A DNA stretch of 8,494 nt, taken from Bacteroidota bacterium (GTDB lineage: Bacteria; Bacteroidota; Ignavibacteria; Ignavibacteriales; Melioribacteraceae). The notes under the pieces are model-generated. The model saw nothing but the letters and a program-made list of their open reading frames with translations. It had not been told where the DNA came from and ran no database searches. Positions 6,589 to 8,494 of the stretch are shown here, piece by piece (position 1 is the stretch's first letter; the number at the start of each line of letters is the position of its first letter). The stretch covers positions 1 through 8,494 of the forward strand of contig JAEXUB010000148.1 of NCBI GenBank assembly GCA_023453125.1, read 5' to 3'. The translations under genes were made by a program, and so were the position numbers.

Positions 6589-6918
6589 ATGAAATACACA
6601 AAACTTTTCCTTGCTGCAGCTTTCCTGTTTCTTGTAACTGTTTCTGTACAGGCTCAGGATAAGAAAGTTACAGGCAAAGATGTTTTCCAGAACGCAAAAT
6701 GCGGAATGTGCCACGCAGTTGAAACTGAGAAACTTACAACAAAGGGAAAAGCTCCGGATCTTTCAAACGTCGGCGCTACACAGAAAGCTGAATGGATTGG
6801 CAAATACCTCAAAAAAGAAGAAAAGCTTAATGGCAAACCGCATGGAATGGCATTTAAAGGAACTGACGATGAATTGAAAGTTCTTTCAAATTGGCTTGCC
6901 TCTCTTAAAAAGAAATAA
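6589..6918 (+). CDS. small secreted c-type cytochrome (monohaem, class I)
   Basis: A 109-residue protein with a signal peptide: basic MKYTK start, hydrophobic core, and cleavage predicted after VQA at residue 22. The mature part has one haem-attachment site, CGMCH (38-42), with His42 as the proximal ligand. Met87 in HGMAFKG is the probable distal ligand, in the usual position before the C-terminal helix (DDELKVLSNWLASL, about 93-106). This is a minimal class I cytochrome c fold of about 87 residues. It should carry electrons in the periplasm, possibly to a terminal oxidase or reductase, but no partner gene is in the window. It appears monocistronic, with a ribosome binding site upstream and an intrinsic terminator just after the stop. 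Haem attachment needs a maturation system encoded elsewhere. Confidence 0.92.
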   Translation: MKYTKLFLAAAFLFLVTVSVQAQDKKVTGKDVFQNAKCGMCHAVETEKLTTKGKAPDLSNVGATQKAEWIGKYLKKEEKLNGKPHGMAFKGTDDELKVLSNWLASLKKK

Positions 6919-6931
6919 ATTTTAACCTCAC

Positions 6932-6959
6932 AAAAGCGGGGTTATTGCCCCGCTTTTTT
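6932..6959 (+). terminator. intrinsic terminator after the cytochrome c gene
   Basis: A GC-rich stem (GCGGGG 6936-6941 with CCCCGC 6948-6953, extended by four A-T pairs) encloses a 6-base loop, and six T (6954-6959) begin directly after the C. It starts 13 bases after the cytochrome stop codon, making the cytochrome a single-gene transcript. Confidence 0.93.
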
Positions 6960-6996
6960 ATTTTAAATTCATCTCAGAAAGTTCATCCAAAATTCT

Positions 6997-7004
6997 TACC
7001 TTTG
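6997..7004 (+). promoter_or_regulatory. possible Bacteroidota-type -7 promoter element for the YdeI-like operon
   Basis: TACCTTTG fits the TAnnTTTG consensus used by the primary sigma factor of Bacteroidota. It lies about 30 bases upstream of the ATG at 7035 and after the cytochrome terminator, where a promoter is needed. No TTG-like -33 element is visible at the expected distance, so the call rests on the -7 box and position alone. Confidence 0.4.
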
Positions 7005-7034
7005 TAACCGGATTAACAATTATTTGGCATCAAT

Positions 7035-7493
7035 ATGAAAAAGCAGACTTTTACCGCTAAACTCGAAGCCGGAGAACGGGGAGGCGCAGGCATCTACATC
7101 CCGTTCGATGTAAAAGAAGTTTTCGGCAATGCACGTGCAAAGGTTAAAGTGACTATTGATAAACATACCTACCGCACTACAACTGCCTTTATGCACGGAG
7201 AATATCTTATCCCTGTTAGAAAAGAGATAAGGGATGCTATAGGTAAACAGCCGGGAGATATTGTTAAAATCGTGATGGAACCGGATACCGAAGAAAGAAC
7301 TGTTACAGTCCCCGATGATTTTAAAAAGGCCCTTTCAAAAAACAAAAAAGCGGCGGAGATTTTTGATGACTTTGCATTTACCCACCGCAAAGAATATGTA
7401 AACTGGATTGAAAGCGCCAAGAAGCCGGAAACACGCACCAGAAGAATTGAAAAAGCAATTGAAATGATTTCCAACAAACAGAAGTATTCATAA
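7035..7493 (+). CDS. DUF1905 / YdeI-OmdA (bacteriocin-protection-like) two-domain protein
   Basis: This 152-residue soluble protein has no signal peptide or membrane segment. Residues about 1-83 match DUF1905: a small beta-barrel-like domain with FTAKLEAGERGGAGIYIPFDV, a central GEYLIPVRKEIRDAIGKQPGD and a closing IVKIVMEPD strand. Residues about 92-150 match the YdeI/OmpD-associated helical domain, with VPDDFKKAL, a run of Lys/Ala, F-x-x-FAFTHRKEYVNWIESAKKPETRTRRIEKAIEMI, and the recurrent 'Y-V-x-W-I-x-x-A-K-x-x-E-T-R-x-R-R-I' signature. The fused arrangement is common in Bacteroidota. A role in bacteriocin or peptide resistance was suggested for YdeI-type proteins, but the biochemical activity of this family is not known. 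It heads a three-gene rightward run, five bases from the SMR exporter gene. Its start has no clear Shine-Dalgarno site. Confidence 0.88.
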   Translation: MKKQTFTAKLEAGERGGAGIYIPFDVKEVFGNARAKVKVTIDKHTYRTTTAFMHGEYLIPVRKEIRDAIGKQPGDIVKIVMEPDTEERTVTVPDDFKKALSKNKKAAEIFDDFAFTHRKEYVNWIESAKKPETRTRRIEKAIEMISNKQKYS

Positions 7494-7498
7494 TTATT

Positions 7499-7816
7499 AT
7501 GCCGTGGATTTATATACTGATAGCATCCGTATTCGAAGTATGCTGGGCCGTAGGGCTTAAGTACAGCGATGGATTTAAAAACCTGAAGGCAAGCATATTT
7601 ACCGTCATTACTATGATTCTGAGCTATGTGTTCCTCGCAATGGGGGCTAAGAATCTTCCAATAGGCACCGCCTATGCGGTATGGACAGGAATAGGGGCCT
7701 TCGGAACAGCCGTTTACGGAATCCTCTTCTTTAACGAGCCGAAAGAACTGCTTAGGGTCTTCTTCCTTTTTGTTATCATAGTAGGCATTATAGGACTTAA
7801 ATTAACATCAAAGTAG
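7499..7816 (+). CDS. gdx: SMR-family guanidinium exporter (Gdx/SugE type)
   Basis: A 105-residue four-helix membrane protein of the small multidrug resistance family (helices about 2-20, 30-48, 57-77 and 83-102), which works as an antiparallel dimer. Several features place it in the Gdx/SugE branch rather than the Qac/EmrE branch. These are Glu13 as the proton- and substrate-coupling residue, Trp16, Ser42, the GLKYSDGF motif after helix 1, and GTAYAVWTGIGAFGT in helix 3 with Tyr59 and Trp62. Members of this branch exchange guanidinium for protons. One difference is Ser at position 10, where the Gdx proteins I recall have Gly. It follows the YdeI-like gene by five bases and precedes the RNA methyltransferase gene by three. 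No guanidine riboswitch is visible, as expected for an internal operon gene. Confidence 0.92.
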   Translation: MPWIYILIASVFEVCWAVGLKYSDGFKNLKASIFTVITMILSYVFLAMGAKNLPIGTAYAVWTGIGAFGTAVYGILFFNEPKELLRVFFLFVIIVGIIGLKLTSK

Positions 7817-7819
7817 GTT

Positions 7820-8359
7820 ATGAGAAAACTATCGCACGATGAAATTTCGCAGAACAGGTCTACACTAGATACAATCGAAACGGTAAAAAAACTTCCCGTT
7901 TATGTAATATTGAACAGCATACGGAGCAGTTATAATGTCGGGTCAATATTCAGAACTTCAGACGGAGCAATGATAGAGAAATTATATCTGTGCGGTTATA
8001 CCCCTCATCCTCCCAAAAAGGAGGTCTTAAAAACTGCACTTGGCGCCCAGAACAGTGTGCCCTGGGAATATGTTAAAGACCCTATGGATGTTATCCTGGA
8101 TTTAAAGTCAAAGGGATTTAAAATAGGGGCTCTTGAGCAGACCGAGAAGAGCACTCCTCATTATTCCTTTAATGCGGAGAATTTTCCGGCGGCTCTTATA
8201 ATTGGAAATGAAATTAAGGGAGTATCGCAGGAACTGCTGGACTTATGCGATTTTTCTCTTGAAATTCCCCAGTACGGCATTAAACAGTCCCTTAATGTTG
8301 CGGTAGCATACGGTATTTCAATATTTGATCTTCGCAGACAATTTGATACGAAAGGTTAA
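7820..8359 (+). CDS. SPOUT-class (TrmH/SpoU) tRNA/rRNA 2'-O-methyltransferase
   Basis: A 179-residue S-adenosylmethionine-dependent ribose methyltransferase of the SpoU family. Motif 1 is LNSIRSSYNVGSIFRTSDGA (about 31-50), with Asn32 and the catalytic-type Arg45. Motif 2 is AALIIGNEIKGVS (about 124-136), with the Gly-Asn-Glu AdoMet-loop signature. Motif 3 is LEIPQYGIKQSLNVAVAYGI (about 147-166), with the Ser-Leu-Asn of the knot. The protein is essentially the SPOUT domain alone, with no N-terminal L30e-like RNA-binding domain, as in TrmL- or TrmH-like short members. The target nucleotide cannot be decided. The start lies three bases after the SMR exporter stop, and the stop is one base from that of a convergent gene. 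Confidence 0.9.
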   Translation: MRKLSHDEISQNRSTLDTIETVKKLPVYVILNSIRSSYNVGSIFRTSDGAMIEKLYLCGYTPHPPKKEVLKTALGAQNSVPWEYVKDPMDVILDLKSKGFKIGALEQTEKSTPHYSFNAENFPAALIIGNEIKGVSQELLDLCDFSLEIPQYGIKQSLNVAVAYGISIFDLRRQFDTKG

Positions 8360-8360
8360 A

Positions 8361-8494
8361 CTACCCGGCATTGGTGAAAAAATTCTCTCCGTTATCCTTT
8401 TGATGAATGTAAAGCATATTGGCACGTACAAGCTTAATTAATGTACGCGAAGCCCTTCTATAGGAGAGATTGCCGAATTTGCTCAGATCCGATG
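8361..8494 (-). CDS. C-terminal fragment of a minus-strand protein, winged-helix-like tail
   Basis: One minus-strand frame is open from the right edge (from about 8492) to a TAG at 8361-8363, giving 43 residues; the other two minus frames are closed by stops. The peptide (SDLSKFGNLSYRRASRTL, then IKLVRANMLYIHQKDNG, ending ENFFTNAG) has the rhythm of a winged-helix tail. In that reading there is a recognition helix with Arg-Ala-Ser-Arg-Thr-Leu, then Leu-Val-Arg-Ala-Asn-Met-Leu, a wing and a final Phe-Phe strand. The fragment is too short to name a family. The gene is convergent with the RNA methyltransferase, and the two stop codons are one base apart. No terminator is visible between them. 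Confidence 0.6.
   Translation of the reverse strand, partial: SDLSKFGNLSYRRASRTLIKLVRANMLYIHQKDNGENFFTNAG

Noticed and set aside
1..8494. Defence system, toxin-antitoxin, prophage, transposon or CRISPR array
   Set aside because: All sizeable genes have ordinary transport, redox, envelope or RNA-modification families. No integrase, transposase, terminal inverted repeats or regularly spaced repeats were seen.

Overview
The window looks like an ordinary chromosomal segment from a didermic bacterium of the Bacteroidota/Chlorobi–Ignavibacteria group. This rests on moderate G+C content, very short gaps between co-directional genes, weak or missing Shine-Dalgarno sequences at most starts, a few TAnnTTTG-type promoter elements, and the gene families present. 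No 16S or other marker gene is present, so the assignment is an inference. I see no phage, IS element, CRISPR array, tRNA or rRNA, and the longest stretch without a gene is about 195 bases.

Layout. The left edge (1-108) may hold the 3' tail of a plus-strand gene, ending at a strong hairpin. From 137 to 6393 everything reads leftward. Taken in transcription order from the right, the first group is an EamA-type metabolite exporter, a small DUF2062-like membrane protein of the TIGR03546 type, and a 620-residue AsmA-like protein of the TIGR03545 type. The last two overlap by 4 bases, and the group closes at a clear intrinsic terminator (3011-3052). The second group is a stand-alone six-helix ABC-type membrane domain with no ATPase, followed by a Gfo/Idh/MocA-family oxidoreductase. 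The third is a monocistronic secreted single-Cache protein with its own likely promoter and a terminator.

From 6589 everything reads rightward. There is a small secreted cytochrome c with its own intrinsic terminator. It is followed by a tight three-gene run: a DUF1905/YdeI-OmdA protein, a guanidinium-exporter-like SMR protein (Gdx/SugE) and a SPOUT (TrmH/SpoU) RNA methyltransferase. At the right edge is the C-terminal tail of a convergent minus-strand gene, with one base between the two stop codons.

How the genes work together. The most notable unit is the TIGR03545/TIGR03546 pair, a conserved but functionally uncharacterised two-gene module of outer-membrane-bearing bacteria. The large partner has an AsmA-like architecture: an N-terminal membrane anchor and a long periplasmic body. 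A role in the envelope, possibly lipid movement between membranes, is therefore plausible but unproven. The other neighbours look like independent housekeeping or accessory genes (transport, redox, RNA modification) without an obvious shared pathway.
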